From assembly GCF_006539145.1 (NCBI RefSeq), contig NZ_BJML01000001.1:372001-436000 (forward strand): a DNA stretch of 64,000 nt, written 5' to 3'. A program made the translations under genes and the position numbers. The notes below the pieces were generated by a model that worked only from the letters and a program-made list of their open reading frames with translations, did not search any database and was not told where the DNA came from. The stretch comes from Microbacterium testaceum. GTDB taxonomy: Bacteria; Actinomycetota; Actinomycetes; Actinomycetales; Microbacteriaceae. Every line of letters starts with the position of its first letter. Within the stretch, counting starts at the first letter, position 1. Below are positions 1 to 9,254 of the stretch, in pieces.

Positions 1-1733
1 GCCGGCCCCAGGAGGGCGAAGGGGGCGAAACCGGTGACGAGACCCGTCTCGGCGATGACGTCGAAATGCGCCGCGAGGGTGTCTCGGAGCGCCGTGAGCT
101 GGGCGTGCGTGTAGACGACGCCCTTGGCCGGTCCCGTCGAGCCGGAGGTGAAGAGCACCGCGGCCTCGGCCTCCGGGGCGGGGGGAGCGGGCACGGCACG
201 ACCGCGTCCGGCGCGGGCGAGGTCGGACAGGCTCGCCTCGACACCCAGGGCGCGGGAGGTGACCGCCGGAAGAGCCGCAGACGAAATGCGGCGCCCCTGC
301 CACCCCAGGGCGCGCGCGGCCGCGAGCCCCGCGACCTCGCCGATCACGACGTCGGGGACCGCACCGCGTACGGCCCGGGAGAGGCCGCCGATGCCGAGAC
401 CCCGGTCGGCCACGACCACCACGGCGCCGATGCGCAGGCACGCGTAGAGGGCGGCGGTCAGGGTGGGGCCGGGCTGCACGAGCAGCGAGACGCGGTCGCC
501 CGCGCGCACGCCGAAGGCGTCGAGGCCCGCGGCGAGCTCGTCGACGCGAGCGGACAGCTGGCGCCAGCTCACCCGCAACGGGTTTCCGTCGTCGTCGGTG
601 GTCATGTCGATGACGGCGGTGTCGTCGTCGTCGCGGCGCGCGTCGAGGGCGTCCCACAGGTGACCCGACGCATCCCCGGGCGCGGGGGGAGTCTCGGGCG
701 CGGGCGCGGCGGCTGCACGCCTCGCGGCGGCCGAGCGACGCGAACGGGTCGCGGGCGTCACGGCATCCACGACCTTCTCATCGAGCCAGTCGAGCACGAC
801 GTCGGCGTAGGGGCGCTCCTCGGCGATCAGGTGTCCGGCGCCCTCGAAACGATGCACGTCGGCGTGCGGCAGTCGGTCGGTGAGATCGTCGAGGTGGTCC
901 TCGCCGAACACCGGGTCTTTAGGGCCGCGCAGAAGCAGGGCGGGCACGGTGAGTTCGCGCAGGCCCGACGACATGCGGTGCAGGGCCGGGGTGCTCTCGT
1001 GGTCGGGGGTCGCGGGGATGTCGGCGACGAAACCGCCGATGCCGCGTCGCCGGGCGACGGTCGCGTACGGGGCGCGGAAGGCGGCCTTCACCCCGGGATC
1101 GAGCTCGGCCAGGGCCAGGGTGGTGTCGAGGAACGCCGTGGTGCCCGTCGTCCCGGCAGCGAGCATGCCGCGGGCCGTGGCGACGCGCAGGGCGAAGGGG
1201 AGCGCCGCACCATCGGGGTGATGGACGGCGGTGTTGAGCGCGACGACGGCGGCGAGGCGATCGCGGTGCTCGACGGCCCAGCCGAGCGAGACGGGTCCGC
1301 CCCAGTCGTGACCGATGGTGACGACAGGACCCCGGATGCCGAGCTGCTCGACGAGGGCGTCGAGGTCGGCGATGCGCTGAGCCAGGGTGCGTCGCAGCGA
1401 GGAGCGCTCCGAGAAGCCCATCTCGAGCTGGTCGACGGCCACCACGCGCCAGACGGCCGCTCCCCCCTCGGCGCGCGCGAGCGAGGCGTTCACGAGAGCG
1501 CGCCAGAGGTACGACCACGTGGGGTTGCCGTGCACGGCGACGATCGTGCCGATCGGCTCGAAGCCGCGCTCGGCCAGGGCGTCGCCGGTGTCGAGCACGT
1601 GCCACCGGCGCGTGGCTCCCGCGTCGGCGAGCACGCCGTCGACGCTCACGAGGCGCGACAGGGCCGGATCGAGCCCGGGCAGGCCCGCCGGGGGAAGAAC
1701 GGCCTGCGGTCCCGTGACGCGCGGGAAGCTCAC
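1..1733 (-). CDS. oleBC: OleBC fusion: beta-lactone decarboxylase plus acyl-AMP ligase-like synthetase (3' end outside window)
   Basis: Long-chain olefin synthesis: the OleC part activates the beta-hydroxy acid to a beta-lactone, and the OleB part (haloalkane-dehalogenase-like alpha/beta hydrolase) decarboxylates it to the alkene. The GTG start overlaps the oleA stop (GTGA). Residues 1 to about 310 are the hydrolase: HGNPTWSYLWR near residues 69-78, and nucleophile Asp143 in GHDWGG, an Asp as expected for OleB. An Ala/Pro-rich linker leads into an AMP-binding domain with the P-loop TSGSTGPAKG near residue 525. The fused arrangement is known from actinobacteria such as Micrococcus. The gene runs off the left edge, so the rest of the ligase and any oleD are not visible. 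Confidence 0.88.
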   Translation of the reverse strand, partial: MSFPRVTGPQAVLPPAGLPGLDPALSRLVSVDGVLADAGATRRWHVLDTGDALAERGFEPIGTIVAVHGNPTWSYLWRALVNASLARAEGGAAVWRVVAVDQLEMGFSERSSLRRTLAQRIADLDALVEQLGIRGPVVTIGHDWGGPVSLGWAVEHRDRLAAVVALNTAVHHPDGAALPFALRVATARGMLAAGTTGTTAFLDTTLALAELDPGVKAAFRAPYATVARRRGIGGFVADIPATPDHESTPALHRMSSGLRELTVPALLLRGPKDPVFGEDHLDDLTDRLPHADVHRFEGAGHLIAEERPYADVVLDWLDEKVVDAVTPATRSRRSAAARRAAAAPAPETPPAPGDASGHLWDALDARRDDDDTAVIDMTTDDDGNPLRVSWRQLSARVDELAAGLDAFGVRAGDRVSLLVQPGPTLTAALYACLRIGAVVVVADRGLGIGGLSRAVRGAVPDVVIGEVAGLAAARALGWQGRRISSAALPAVTSRALGVEASLSDLARAGRGRAVPAPPAPEAEAAVLFTSGSTGPAKGVVYTHAQLTALRDTLAAHFDVIAETGLVTGFAPFALLGP

Positions 1734-2752
1734 CAGGCCAGCTCCAGCATCCCGGTGTTCAGTCCGGAGCCCACTCCCATCAGCAGGACGCGATCACCTC
1801 GGCGCAGCGTCTTCTGCTCGGCGGCGAGGGTGATCGGGATGGAGGCAGGACCGACATTGCCCAGGCTCGGGTAGGTCACCGGCACGCGGTCGCGGTCGAG
1901 CTTGGCGGCGCGGACGATCGCCGAGGTGTGGACCGACGAGACCTGGTGCGTGATGTAGCGGTCCATGCCGGTCCACGCGAACTCGCCCTTCGCCTCTTTC
2001 CACGCCGAGACGACGAGGTCGAGGCCGCCCTTGAGCAGAGCCTTGGCGTCGGTGAACATGCCGTCGACGCTGCCGACGCAGAGGTCGTAGAACTGGGTCG
2101 CGGCGCGCGTGACGCCGCCCACGATGCGGTGACCCTCGGGGTGGTCGCTCGCCCGGCCGAGGACGGCGGCGGCGGCTCCCGAGCCCAGGGTGAGGGAGGC
2201 GAACTCCTGCATGAAGGCATCGCGGTCGAGGTCCTCGCGCACGAGGCGGTTGATGGTGTTGACCTGGATCTCGTCGGCATCCTCGCCGTTGACGATCAGG
2301 GCGTACTTGACCTGGCCCGACTGGATCATGCCGGCGGCCAGGCTCATGCCGTTGATGAAGCCGAGGCAGGCGTTGGCGACGTCGAAGTTGATCGCGGAGC
2401 TCGGCAGGCCCAGACCGTGGTGCAGCCGCACGGCGACCGAGGGTTCGAGATGCTTTCGCGTCACCGACGTGTTGATGATGAGCCCGATCTCGCTGGGGTC
2501 GACGCCTGCCTCGGCGAGCGCCTGCTTTCCCGCGGCGATGGTGGCTTCGTCGGAGGACTCGCCCTCCGCCCAGTTGCGACGCTCGTTGACGCCCGCGACG
2601 CGGCGCAGGAGACCCGGCTTGAGCTTCAGTCGCTGCAGCGCCGGGGCGAGGCGCTCCTCGATGTCGTCGGACGTCGTGACGCGGCTGGGCAAGACGCTCG
2701 CCACCGAAACGAGAGCCACATCGTCGAAGTGCGTGGTGGCGTTACCTGGCAA
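1730..2752 (-). CDS. oleA: OleA, thiolase-fold condensing enzyme for head-to-head acyl-CoA condensation
   Basis: OleA joins two fatty acyl-CoAs into a beta-keto acid, the first step of olefin formation. The 340-residue protein has the FabH/thiolase triad: Cys129 in NACLGF, His269 in THQVSS and Asn299 in GNVGPAS. I chose the TTG start at 2752 because GGGAG lies just upstream and the sequence before it does not look coding; no suitable ATG is nearby. A 3-oxoacyl-ACP synthase III is the alternative, but the adjacent overlapping oleBC makes OleA much more likely. About 125 bp upstream separates it from the DUF58 gene and should hold its promoter. Confidence 0.88.
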   Translation of the reverse strand: MPGNATTHFDDVALVSVASVLPSRVTTSDDIEERLAPALQRLKLKPGLLRRVAGVNERRNWAEGESSDEATIAAGKQALAEAGVDPSEIGLIINTSVTRKHLEPSVAVRLHHGLGLPSSAINFDVANACLGFINGMSLAAGMIQSGQVKYALIVNGEDADEIQVNTINRLVREDLDRDAFMQEFASLTLGSGAAAAVLGRASDHPEGHRIVGGVTRAATQFYDLCVGSVDGMFTDAKALLKGGLDLVVSAWKEAKGEFAWTGMDRYITHQVSSVHTSAIVRAAKLDRDRVPVTYPSLGNVGPASIPITLAAEQKTLRRGDRVLLMGVGSGLNTGMLELAW

Positions 2753-2877
2753 GAGATCTCCCGCATCCTGTGCGTAGACGGCGCAGCCGGGCGCGGAGGG
2801 GACGCGTTGACGGCTGGAAGGGTACCCCCCAGGATAAGCCGCGAGATATGTCGCGGGCTGCATGGGGAGCGGGTGTG

Positions 2878-4179
2878 CTACAGCCGACCGGCCGCTTTCA
2901 ACGCGAGATAGCGGTCGGCGACGAGCGGGGGAAGGTCGTCTGCCGACGCCGACACCGCATCGCCGCCGGCGCGCACGATCGCCGCCGCGACGCGCTCGGC
3001 GTCGTGCCGGGCGCGCTCGGCGGCGGCGGCGGCGTAGACGTCGGAAGCATCCCGGTGGGCGGGGGTCTCCCCGGGCCCGTCGGTGGCCGTGGCGACCAGC
3101 AGGCGCGAGCGGGAGGCGATCGCGGGAAGCGAGGCGAGGAAGGCGCGGGCCGCCTCGGGATCGTCGGCCGCCGTGAGCAGCACCACGAGGGCCGGGCGGA
3201 CGGCGAACCCGCGGACGTGCGCGAGCGCGGCATCCCAGTCGGTGTCGATCAGCTGCGGATCGACGGGCGCCATGGCGTCGACCAGGGCGGGGAGCAGGGG
3301 GCCTCCGTCGACCCGCGTCACGCGCGCCCGCGGCAGTCTGTCGAACATCAGCAGGTGCACGTGGTCGCCCGCGCGGGTGGCCAGCACCGACAGCAGCAGC
3401 GCCGCCTCCATCGCGGCGTCGAGGCGCACCCCGTCGCCCACGCGAGCCGCGGCCGTGCGCCCGGTGTCGATGACGATCACGACGTGCCGGTCGCGCTCGG
3501 GGCGCCAGGTGCGGAGCATCGTCGTGCCGGCGCGGGCGGTCGCGCGCCAGTCGATCGAGCGCACGTCGTCGCCGCGCACGTATTCGCGGAGGCTGTCGAA
3601 CTCGGTGCCCTGACCGCGCACCTGCAGGCTCGTGTTGCCGTCGAGCTCGCGGAGCCGGGCCAGACGTGACGGAAGGTGCCGCCGCGACGTGAACGGCGGG
3701 AGCACGCGGATCCGGCCGGGGGCGTCGATGACGCCCTGGCGACCGGCCAGCCCCAGGGGTCCCGCCGCGCGAACGGCGACGAAGGCGCTGCGCAGTTCGC
3801 CGCGACGGCGAGGGCGCAACGGCAGGGGCGCGGAGCGTCTCTCTCCGGGCGGCACGGTGAAGCGCTGCCGCTCGGCCGGCGCCCCGGCGGTCGGCTGCCA
3901 CGCGTCGCGCACGCGGGCGCGCAGCAGACGGGTGCCGAGATTGCGCACGCGCAGCTCTCCGGCCACGGTTTCGTCGCGCAGCGCCCGCTCGGGGTGCGTG
4001 CGGGTGATCTCGACCCGGCGCGGGTCGGCGGCGAGCAGGGTGTCGACGGCCGCCAGCACCAGGCACAGCAGCACCCACCCGCCGGCGACCGCCCACGCGG
4101 AGAGCCCCGCCGTGCTCAACAGCACGAGGGGCACGACGCCGAGGGCGACGAGCAGGGCGAGACGGCCGGTGACGAACAT
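2878..4179 (-). CDS. DUF58 domain membrane protein
   Basis: A 433-residue protein with two N-terminal membrane segments (about residues 8-50), then a soluble part. The DUF58 signature RGDDVRSIDWRATAR lies near residues 195-215, followed by a von Willebrand A-like stretch (VVIVIDTGRT). DUF58 proteins usually act with a MoxR AAA+ ATPase, perhaps in assembly or quality control of envelope complexes; the role here is inferred. The ATG overlaps the stop of the MoxR gene (TGATG), so the two are [15 protein letters not shown] coupled. It is the last gene of the cassette that starts at 8402. Confidence 0.85.
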   Translation of the reverse strand: MFVTGRLALLVALGVVPLVLLSTAGLSAWAVAGGWVLLCLVLAAVDTLLAADPRRVEITRTHPERALRDETVAGELRVRNLGTRLLRARVRDAWQPTAGAPAERQRFTVPPGERRSAPLPLRPRRRGELRSAFVAVRAAGPLGLAGRQGVIDAPGRIRVLPPFTSRRHLPSRLARLRELDGNTSLQVRGQGTEFDSLREYVRGDDVRSIDWRATARAGTTMLRTWRPERDRHVVIVIDTGRTAAARVGDGVRLDAAMEAALLLSVLATRAGDHVHLLMFDRLPRARVTRVDGGPLLPALVDAMAPVDPQLIDTDWDAALAHVRGFAVRPALVVLLTAADDPEAARAFLASLPAIASRSRLLVATATDGPGETPAHRDASDVYAAAAAERARHDAERVAAAIVRAGGDAVSASADDLPPLVADRYLALKAAGRL

Positions 4180-5186
4180 CAGATGGGAACGCGGGTCTGC
4201 TGCAGGACGGAGGTGAGGATGGCATCCACCGATACGCCCTCGATCTCCGCCTCGGGACGCAGCCGGATGCGGTGGCGCCACACCGGCACGAGCATGGTCT
4301 GCACGTGGTCGGGCGTGATCGCGGGATACCCACTCAGCCACGCCCACGCCTTGGCGGCGGCGAGCAGGCCGGTGGACGCGCGGGGACTGACCCCGACGAG
4401 CACGGAGGGGCTCTGCCGAGTCGCGCGGGCGAGGTCGACGACGTAGCCGAGCAGGTCGTCGTCGACGGCGACGGATGCCGCCGCGCGTTGCGCCGCGAGG
4501 ATCTGGGGCGCCGTGACGACCGGCGCGACACCGGCGTCGTCGAGACGGCGGGGGTCGAATCCCGCGGCGTGGCGACGCAGAACGTCGACCTCGGCATCGC
4601 GACCGGGGAGATCCACGACGAGCTTGAGGAGGAAGCGGTCGAGCTGTGCCTCGGGCAGCGTGTACGTGCCCTCGTGTTCGATGGGGTTCTGCGTCGCGGC
4701 GACGAGGAACGGATCGGGGAGTGCCCGGCTCTCTCCGTCGGATGACACCTGTCGTTCTTCCATGGCTTCGAGCAGCGCCGCCTGCGTCTTCGGGGGCGTG
4801 CGGTTGATCTCGTCGGCCAGCAGCACGTGGGTGAAGACGGGGCCGGCCCGGAACTCGAAGGTGCCGGCGCGGGCGTCGTAGACGAGGGAGCCGGTGACGT
4901 CTCCCGGCATGAGGTCGGGGGTGAACTGCACGCGGCGGGTGTCGAGTCCGAGCGCACGGCTGAAGGACCGCACGAGCAGCGTCTTGGCGACGCCGGGGAC
5001 ACCCTCGAGCAGGACGTGCCCGCGGGAGAGGAGCGCGATGAGGAGGCCGGTGATCGTGCCGTCCTGGCCGACGACGGCCTTGCCGACCTCGAGACGCACG
5101 CGGTGCATCGCGTCGCGCAGCTGCGCGTGGTCGTCGCTCGGCGCGACGGAGGCCGCGGCTGCGGGGGTCTCGGGGCTGTCGGTCAT
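4179..5186 (-). CDS. MoxR-family AAA+ ATPase
   Basis: A 335-residue AAA+ ATPase of the MoxR family, thought to act as a chaperone for partner proteins with VWA domains. Walker A is GVPGVAKT (residues 62-69), Walker B is VLLADEIN (121-128), and a sensor-1 motif ATQNPIEHEGTY follows. The start ATG overlaps the upstream DUF4350 stop (ATGA) and the stop overlaps the DUF58 start. The neighbouring DUF58 protein is the likely partner. Confidence 0.92.
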   Translation of the reverse strand: MTDSPETPAAAASVAPSDDHAQLRDAMHRVRLEVGKAVVGQDGTITGLLIALLSRGHVLLEGVPGVAKTLLVRSFSRALGLDTRRVQFTPDLMPGDVTGSLVYDARAGTFEFRAGPVFTHVLLADEINRTPPKTQAALLEAMEERQVSSDGESRALPDPFLVAATQNPIEHEGTYTLPEAQLDRFLLKLVVDLPGRDAEVDVLRRHAAGFDPRRLDDAGVAPVVTAPQILAAQRAAASVAVDDDLLGYVVDLARATRQSPSVLVGVSPRASTGLLAAAKAWAWLSGYPAITPDHVQTMLVPVWRHRIRLRPEAEIEGVSVDAILTSVLQQTRVPI

Positions 5187-6361
5187 CGTGTGGTCCCTTC
5201 GGTTCGGACGGCGGCGCGCACGCTCTCTTCGAGATCGCGGAGGCGGTCGGCCGCCGCGACGAGTTCGCGGTCGGTACGGGGGAGGTCGTCGACGAGGATG
5301 CCGCGCACGCGCGCGCGGTCCGCGCCGAGTCTCTGGGCGACGGCATCGGCGACCTCGTGCGGGGAGGTCCGGGCGGTGAGGCCGAGAAGGCGACCCAGAC
5401 GCGCCCGGGCGGCACGGCGGAGCTCGTCGAGCGCGTGCGCAGCGTCCTTCGACGAGGCGTAGAGGCGCGCGCGGCCCTCGGTGGTCTCGGTGGCGCGGAC
5501 GGTGACGGGAAGGCGCTCGGCCACGAGCGGCCCGAAGCGGCGCCCTCGCCAGATCGCGGCGGCGAGAGCGGCGGTCAGAAGCAGCAGCATGGCGGGAGTC
5601 ACCCACGCGGGAGTGAGGTCGCCGAGGGTCGGGGCGGCCGTATTCTGGTCGGCGTCGGAGAGGGCGGGCACGTACCAGACGAGCCTGTCGGTCTGTCCGA
5701 GCACGCCGAGGGCGAGAGCGGCATTCCCGTCGACGGGGAGGGCCGTGTTCGTGAGAACCGAGAGCCCGTCGAGGGCGGTCACCGTCCGGCCGTCCGTTCC
5801 TTCGGACTGCAGAAGCCCGAACTCGCCGTCGACCGGGTAGCAGCCCTGGACACCGTCTCCGGGGCGCAGGAGCTCGCCCACGCGGGCCGTTCCGGCGTTC
5901 GAGGCCGCGGCGACGGTGCACTCGGGGGTCGCGGACGCGTCGGGGGAGAAGCCGCCGAGCGCGGAGCCGTCGAGGAGCACCTCCAGCGCGCGAGACCGGG
6001 GTTCGACGAGGACGACGTGCTGCGCGCGGTCGGTGAGCTCCCGCAGCGCGTCGTCCGACAGCATCGGGGCATCGCGCAGGACGAGGGTGGCGTCGCCGTC
6101 GGCGAGGGCGCGTTCGGCGGCGGCACGGTCGCGAGCGATCGTGACGGTGACACCCTGCCTCTCGAGGACTCGCACGACCGCGCGGGTTCCATCCGGGCCG
6201 GCCGAGTCGGGGTCGAAGATCGCGCGCTGGGTGTACCCGCCGTAGACGAGGGTGCCGCCGATCAGAGCGGCGAGCAGGAGACCCGCGCACAGGGCTGCCC
6301 AGCCGAGGGCGGATCTCCGGCGCGAACGGATCGGGGCGGCCGAGGCCGTCGGCGCGCTCAC
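5183..6361 (-). CDS. DUF4350 domain membrane protein
   Basis: A 392-residue protein with a membrane segment near residues 19-44, a predicted extracytoplasmic DUF4350 domain (GPDGTRAVVRVLERQGVTVTIARD and downstream), a second membrane segment near residues 255-275 and a cytoplasmic tail. Function is unknown. DUF4350 and DUF4129 proteins recur next to MoxR-DUF58 pairs in actinobacteria, which suggests a membrane complex served by the ATPase. The start overlaps the end of the upstream DUF4129 gene by 4 bp. Confidence 0.85.
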   Translation of the reverse strand: MSAPTASAAPIRSRRRSALGWAALCAGLLLAALIGGTLVYGGYTQRAIFDPDSAGPDGTRAVVRVLERQGVTVTIARDRAAAERALADGDATLVLRDAPMLSDDALRELTDRAQHVVLVEPRSRALEVLLDGSALGGFSPDASATPECTVAAASNAGTARVGELLRPGDGVQGCYPVDGEFGLLQSEGTDGRTVTALDGLSVLTNTALPVDGNAALALGVLGQTDRLVWYVPALSDADQNTAAPTLGDLTPAWVTPAMLLLLTAALAAAIWRGRRFGPLVAERLPVTVRATETTEGRARLYASSKDAAHALDELRRAARARLGRLLGLTARTSPHEVADAVAQRLGADRARVRGILVDDLPRTDRELVAAADRLRDLEESVRAAVRTEGTTR

Positions 6362-7014
6362 CGGGATGCCACCGGTACGACGCGCGCGCGGACGGCGGCA
6401 TCGTCGAGGTCGGCGACCTGTCGGTAGCGCTCACGGGTGCCGGGGCGGCGCAGGTAACGGATGTCGTCGAACGTCGTGGCGGCCGGATCGAGCAGCGGGA
6501 CGAGGGCGGGCAGCGCCGTCGCCGTCTCGCGCGCGAAGGCGCGGACCGTGGCGCCGGGAGGCGGATCGACGAGCCCGCGTTCGGTGAGGCCGCGCGCGAA
6601 TGCGCGGAATCGCAGCACGATCGCGTCGTCCCACTCGCCCCGGTCGGCCGCGACCGTCGCGTCGGCGCGGAGGTCGTCGGCGGAGCGGCCGTCGTCGTCG
6701 TCGTCGAAGAGCGCGCGAGCCGGCTCCGAGGCGCGCGTCGACAGGCGCGGTCGGCCCCAGATGAGAAGAGCGACGACGATCAGCGCGACGACGATGATGC
6801 CCAGCACGACGAGAGCGGACGGACCCCACCCGTCGTTGTCGGGGACACGCAGCAGATCTTCGAGGAACTTCCCGATGGCCTGGGAGATACGGTCGACGAC
6901 GTTCGGCTCGGCCGCTTGGTACACGGGGTCGCCGAGCTCCTGCTCGGCCCAGTCCCGGGCCTGGTCGGGGTCGGGAAGCAGCGGGAAGGCGGCTGCCATG
7001 GCCGTGAGGATCAC
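6358..7014 (-). CDS. DUF4129 domain membrane protein
   Basis: About 218 residues. An amphipathic N-terminal region (DPDQARDWAEQELGDPVYQ) precedes one strong membrane segment (SALVVLGIIVVALIVVALLI). The C-terminal DUF4129 part (DDAIVLRFRAFARGLTERGLVDPPPGATVRAFA) is probably cytoplasmic. The GTG at 7014 is chosen because it overlaps the upstream stop as GTGA, like the other junctions in this operon; the ATG at 6999 is a possible alternative. Function unknown. Confidence 0.82.
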   Translation of the reverse strand: MILTAMAAAFPLLPDPDQARDWAEQELGDPVYQAAEPNVVDRISQAIGKFLEDLLRVPDNDGWGPSALVVLGIIVVALIVVALLIWGRPRLSTRASEPARALFDDDDDGRSADDLRADATVAADRGEWDDAIVLRFRAFARGLTERGLVDPPPGATVRAFARETATALPALVPLLDPAATTFDDIRYLRRPGTRERYRQVADLDDAAVRARVVPVASR

Positions 7015-8402
7015 GCGTCGCCGTTCGAGCCGGGGGCGGCCCATGTCGTCTGCGCGCGGTCGGGGGCGCTCGGCGCGGGCGGGGCCGCGGGGGAGTCCTG
7101 CGCGACGGGGGGCACGGGGGGAGCGGGGTAGGCCTGCGGCGCGGGGGCAGTGACCGGCGCCGCGTACGGGGGAGGCGTCGGGGCGGCTGCGGGAGCCGAT
7201 GGTGCGTAGCCCGGAACAGGTCGTCCCTGGGGGGCCGCATACCCTCGCGGTGCAGCGGCGTACCCTCCCGTCGCGGGAGCGCCGTACCCCGCGTTCCCCG
7301 CCGGGGGACCGTAGCCCGCGAACGCCGGCGGAGCGCCGTAGGGCACCGGGGCGGGGCGCTCGACGACCCGGCCCACACCCACGAGGTAGGGGTCGCTCAG
7401 CTCGGCTGCGCCGGAATCGCGTGCCTCCACGTAGGACTGCAGGTCGTGGTCGAGACCTTCGACGCGCATGCGGGCGTCGACGTACACGAGGACGGCGGAG
7501 GTGGACTGCACCACGAGAGCGATGCACTGAACCAGCAGGATCCCGAACTGCCCCACGACCTGCACGACGATGAGGCCGACGACCGCGCCGGCTCCGCTCT
7601 CGCCGGTCGGCGCGATGATCGACGGGACGAAGCCCCCGAACAGGCTCAGGGGCAGCGAGATGATCTGCGCTACGACCCCGAAGACCACCGAGATGATCAC
7701 GACGACCCCGAGCGTCGACCAGAAGCGTCCGCGGGTCAGCTGCCACGATCGAGCGATCGCCCGGAAGACGGGGGCGCGCTCGAGGATGATCACGGAGGGG
7801 ACGAGGAACAGCTTGGGCGTCAACCAGAGGTACAGCGGGATGAGCGCCAGGAAGAACAGCACGCCGACGAGCGCGCCGACCCAGGTCGCGGCGATGACCA
7901 GCAGCGCGACGATCCCCGCGAGGACCCCGACGAGCAGCACCACCGCACCGACCGTGAGCGCGCTGTAGCCGACCAGGCGCCAGAACACCGGACGCACCCG
8001 CGCCCAGACGGCCCTGAGGGAGGGCTTCTCCGCGACCACCGCGTGCGCCACCTCGGCCACCACGATGCCCTGCACGACGACGCCCAGAACCCCGGACAGG
8101 ATGCCGAGCACCAGGGCGGCGATGGCGGTGAGGGCGATCGAGCCCGCGATGATCGCGTCGTAGTCGTCGCTGCCGTACGGGACGGTGTCGAGCCGGGAGA
8201 AGCTCGCGATCGCCACCCCGGCGATCGCCGCCGTCACGACGATGTAGGCCACGGCCTGGACGACGAGGGCGAAACCCAGCAGCACCTTGGGGTTGTGACG
8301 CAGGGCGACGAACGAACGGCCCAAGATGGTGCCGAACCCGTACGGGTGCAGCGGAACGATCCCCGGGCGCGATGCCGGGGTCCAAGACGGGTACGCGGTC
8401 AT
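7011..8402 (-). CDS. Polytopic membrane protein with GPDPase_memb-type domain and Pro/Ala/Tyr-rich tail
   Basis: A 463-residue protein. The first ~330 residues hold about six to eight membrane segments and resemble the membrane domain attached to some glycerophosphodiester phosphodiesterases, but no catalytic GDPD domain is present. The last ~120 residues are low-complexity, rich in Pro, Ala, Gly and Tyr (repeated YGAP/GYGPP-like units), probably a disordered cytoplasmic tail. The ATG at 8402 has GAGGAGG a few bases upstream. It heads the DUF4129-DUF4350-MoxR-DUF58 operon and is divergent from mtrA. Confidence 0.8.
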   Translation of the reverse strand: MTAYPSWTPASRPGIVPLHPYGFGTILGRSFVALRHNPKVLLGFALVVQAVAYIVVTAAIAGVAIASFSRLDTVPYGSDDYDAIIAGSIALTAIAALVLGILSGVLGVVVQGIVVAEVAHAVVAEKPSLRAVWARVRPVFWRLVGYSALTVGAVVLLVGVLAGIVALLVIAATWVGALVGVLFFLALIPLYLWLTPKLFLVPSVIILERAPVFRAIARSWQLTRGRFWSTLGVVVIISVVFGVVAQIISLPLSLFGGFVPSIIAPTGESGAGAVVGLIVVQVVGQFGILLVQCIALVVQSTSAVLVYVDARMRVEGLDHDLQSYVEARDSGAAELSDPYLVGVGRVVERPAPVPYGAPPAFAGYGPPAGNAGYGAPATGGYAAAPRGYAAPQGRPVPGYAPSAPAAAPTPPPYAAPVTAPAPQAYPAPPVPPVAQDSPAAPPAPSAPDRAQTTWAAPGSNGDA

Positions 8403-8486
8403 GTGGGGCCCCTCCTCGTCACATGGCGGTGCCCTCATCGTGTCACACACCCCCGACACGTACGCCTGTCGTGCAGGCAGGTCGAC

Positions 8487-8492
8487 TACTCT
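8487..8492 (+). promoter_or_regulatory. Candidate -10 element of mtrA
   Basis: TACTCT fits the actinobacterial -10 pattern TAnnnT and would give a leader of about 65 nt before the mtrA ATG. I see no convincing -35. Confidence 0.4.
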
Positions 8493-8566
8493 CGATGGGA
8501 CGTGCCCCCACCCGGGGCGTAGTGCCCGTCCCCGAGCGGGTTTCGAGACGGAAGACGTACACCCGA

Positions 8567-9247
8567 ATGACTTCACGGATCCTGGTTGTCGATGACGACA
8601 CCGCGCTGGCCGAGATGATCGGCATCGTGCTGCGCACCGAGGGATTCGAAACGGTGTTCTGCGCAGACGGCGCGCAGGCGGTGGACGCCTGGCGCACCGA
8701 GCGCCCCGACCTGATCCTGCTCGATCTCATGCTCCCGGGCGTGGACGGCATCGAGATCTGCACGCGCGTGCGAGCGGAGTCCGGCGTGCCGATCATCATG
8801 CTCACGGCGCGCACCGACACGGCCGACGTGGTCAAGGGTCTCGAGTCGGGCGCCGACGACTACATCATGAAGCCGTTCAACCCGAAAGAACTCGTCGCGC
8901 GCATCCGAACGCGCCTGCGTCCGGTGCAGGTACCGGTCGACGAGACCCTGCGCATCGGCGACCTCGTCGTCGATGTCGCCGCGCACGAGGTCCGTCGCGG
9001 CGACGCCCCGATCGCCCTGACCCCTCTGGAATTCGAGCTCCTCGTCGCGCTGGCCGAGAAACCGCAGCAGGTGTTCTCGCGCGAGATGCTGCTCGAGCAG
9101 GTGTGGGGCTACCACTACAAGGCCGACACCCGCCTGGTCAACGTGCACGTGCAGCGACTGCGCGCGAAGATCGAGGCCGACCCCGACAACCCGCGCATCG
9201 TGACCACCGTGCGCGGCGTGGGCTACCGCGCCGGCGCGGTGGCCTGA
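8567..9247 (+). CDS. mtrA: MtrA response regulator
   Basis: A 226-residue OmpR-family regulator of the MtrAB system, which controls cell-wall and division genes in actinobacteria. The receiver domain has acidic residues Asp9-Asp10, phospho-acceptor Asp53 (LILLDLMLPG) and Lys102 (DDYIMKPF). The C-terminal winged-helix domain ends in RIVTTVRGVGYRA. The ATG at 8567 (MTSRILVVDDD) is chosen because the receiver domain starts there; longer in-frame starts would add unrelated sequence. mtrB follows after 7 bp. Confidence 0.95.
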   Translation: MTSRILVVDDDTALAEMIGIVLRTEGFETVFCADGAQAVDAWRTERPDLILLDLMLPGVDGIEICTRVRAESGVPIIMLTARTDTADVVKGLESGADDYIMKPFNPKELVARIRTRLRPVQVPVDETLRIGDLVVDVAAHEVRRGDAPIALTPLEFELLVALAEKPQQVFSREMLLEQVWGYHYKADTRLVNVHVQRLRAKIEADPDNPRIVTTVRGVGYRAGAVA

Positions 9248-9254
9248 TCTCCTC

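Noticed and set aside
66-1874. 602-codon plus-strand open frame opposite oleBC
   Set aside because: Gly/Arg/Glu low-complexity [11 protein letters not shown] typical of an antisense shadow, while the minus strand encodes clear OleB and OleC motifs.
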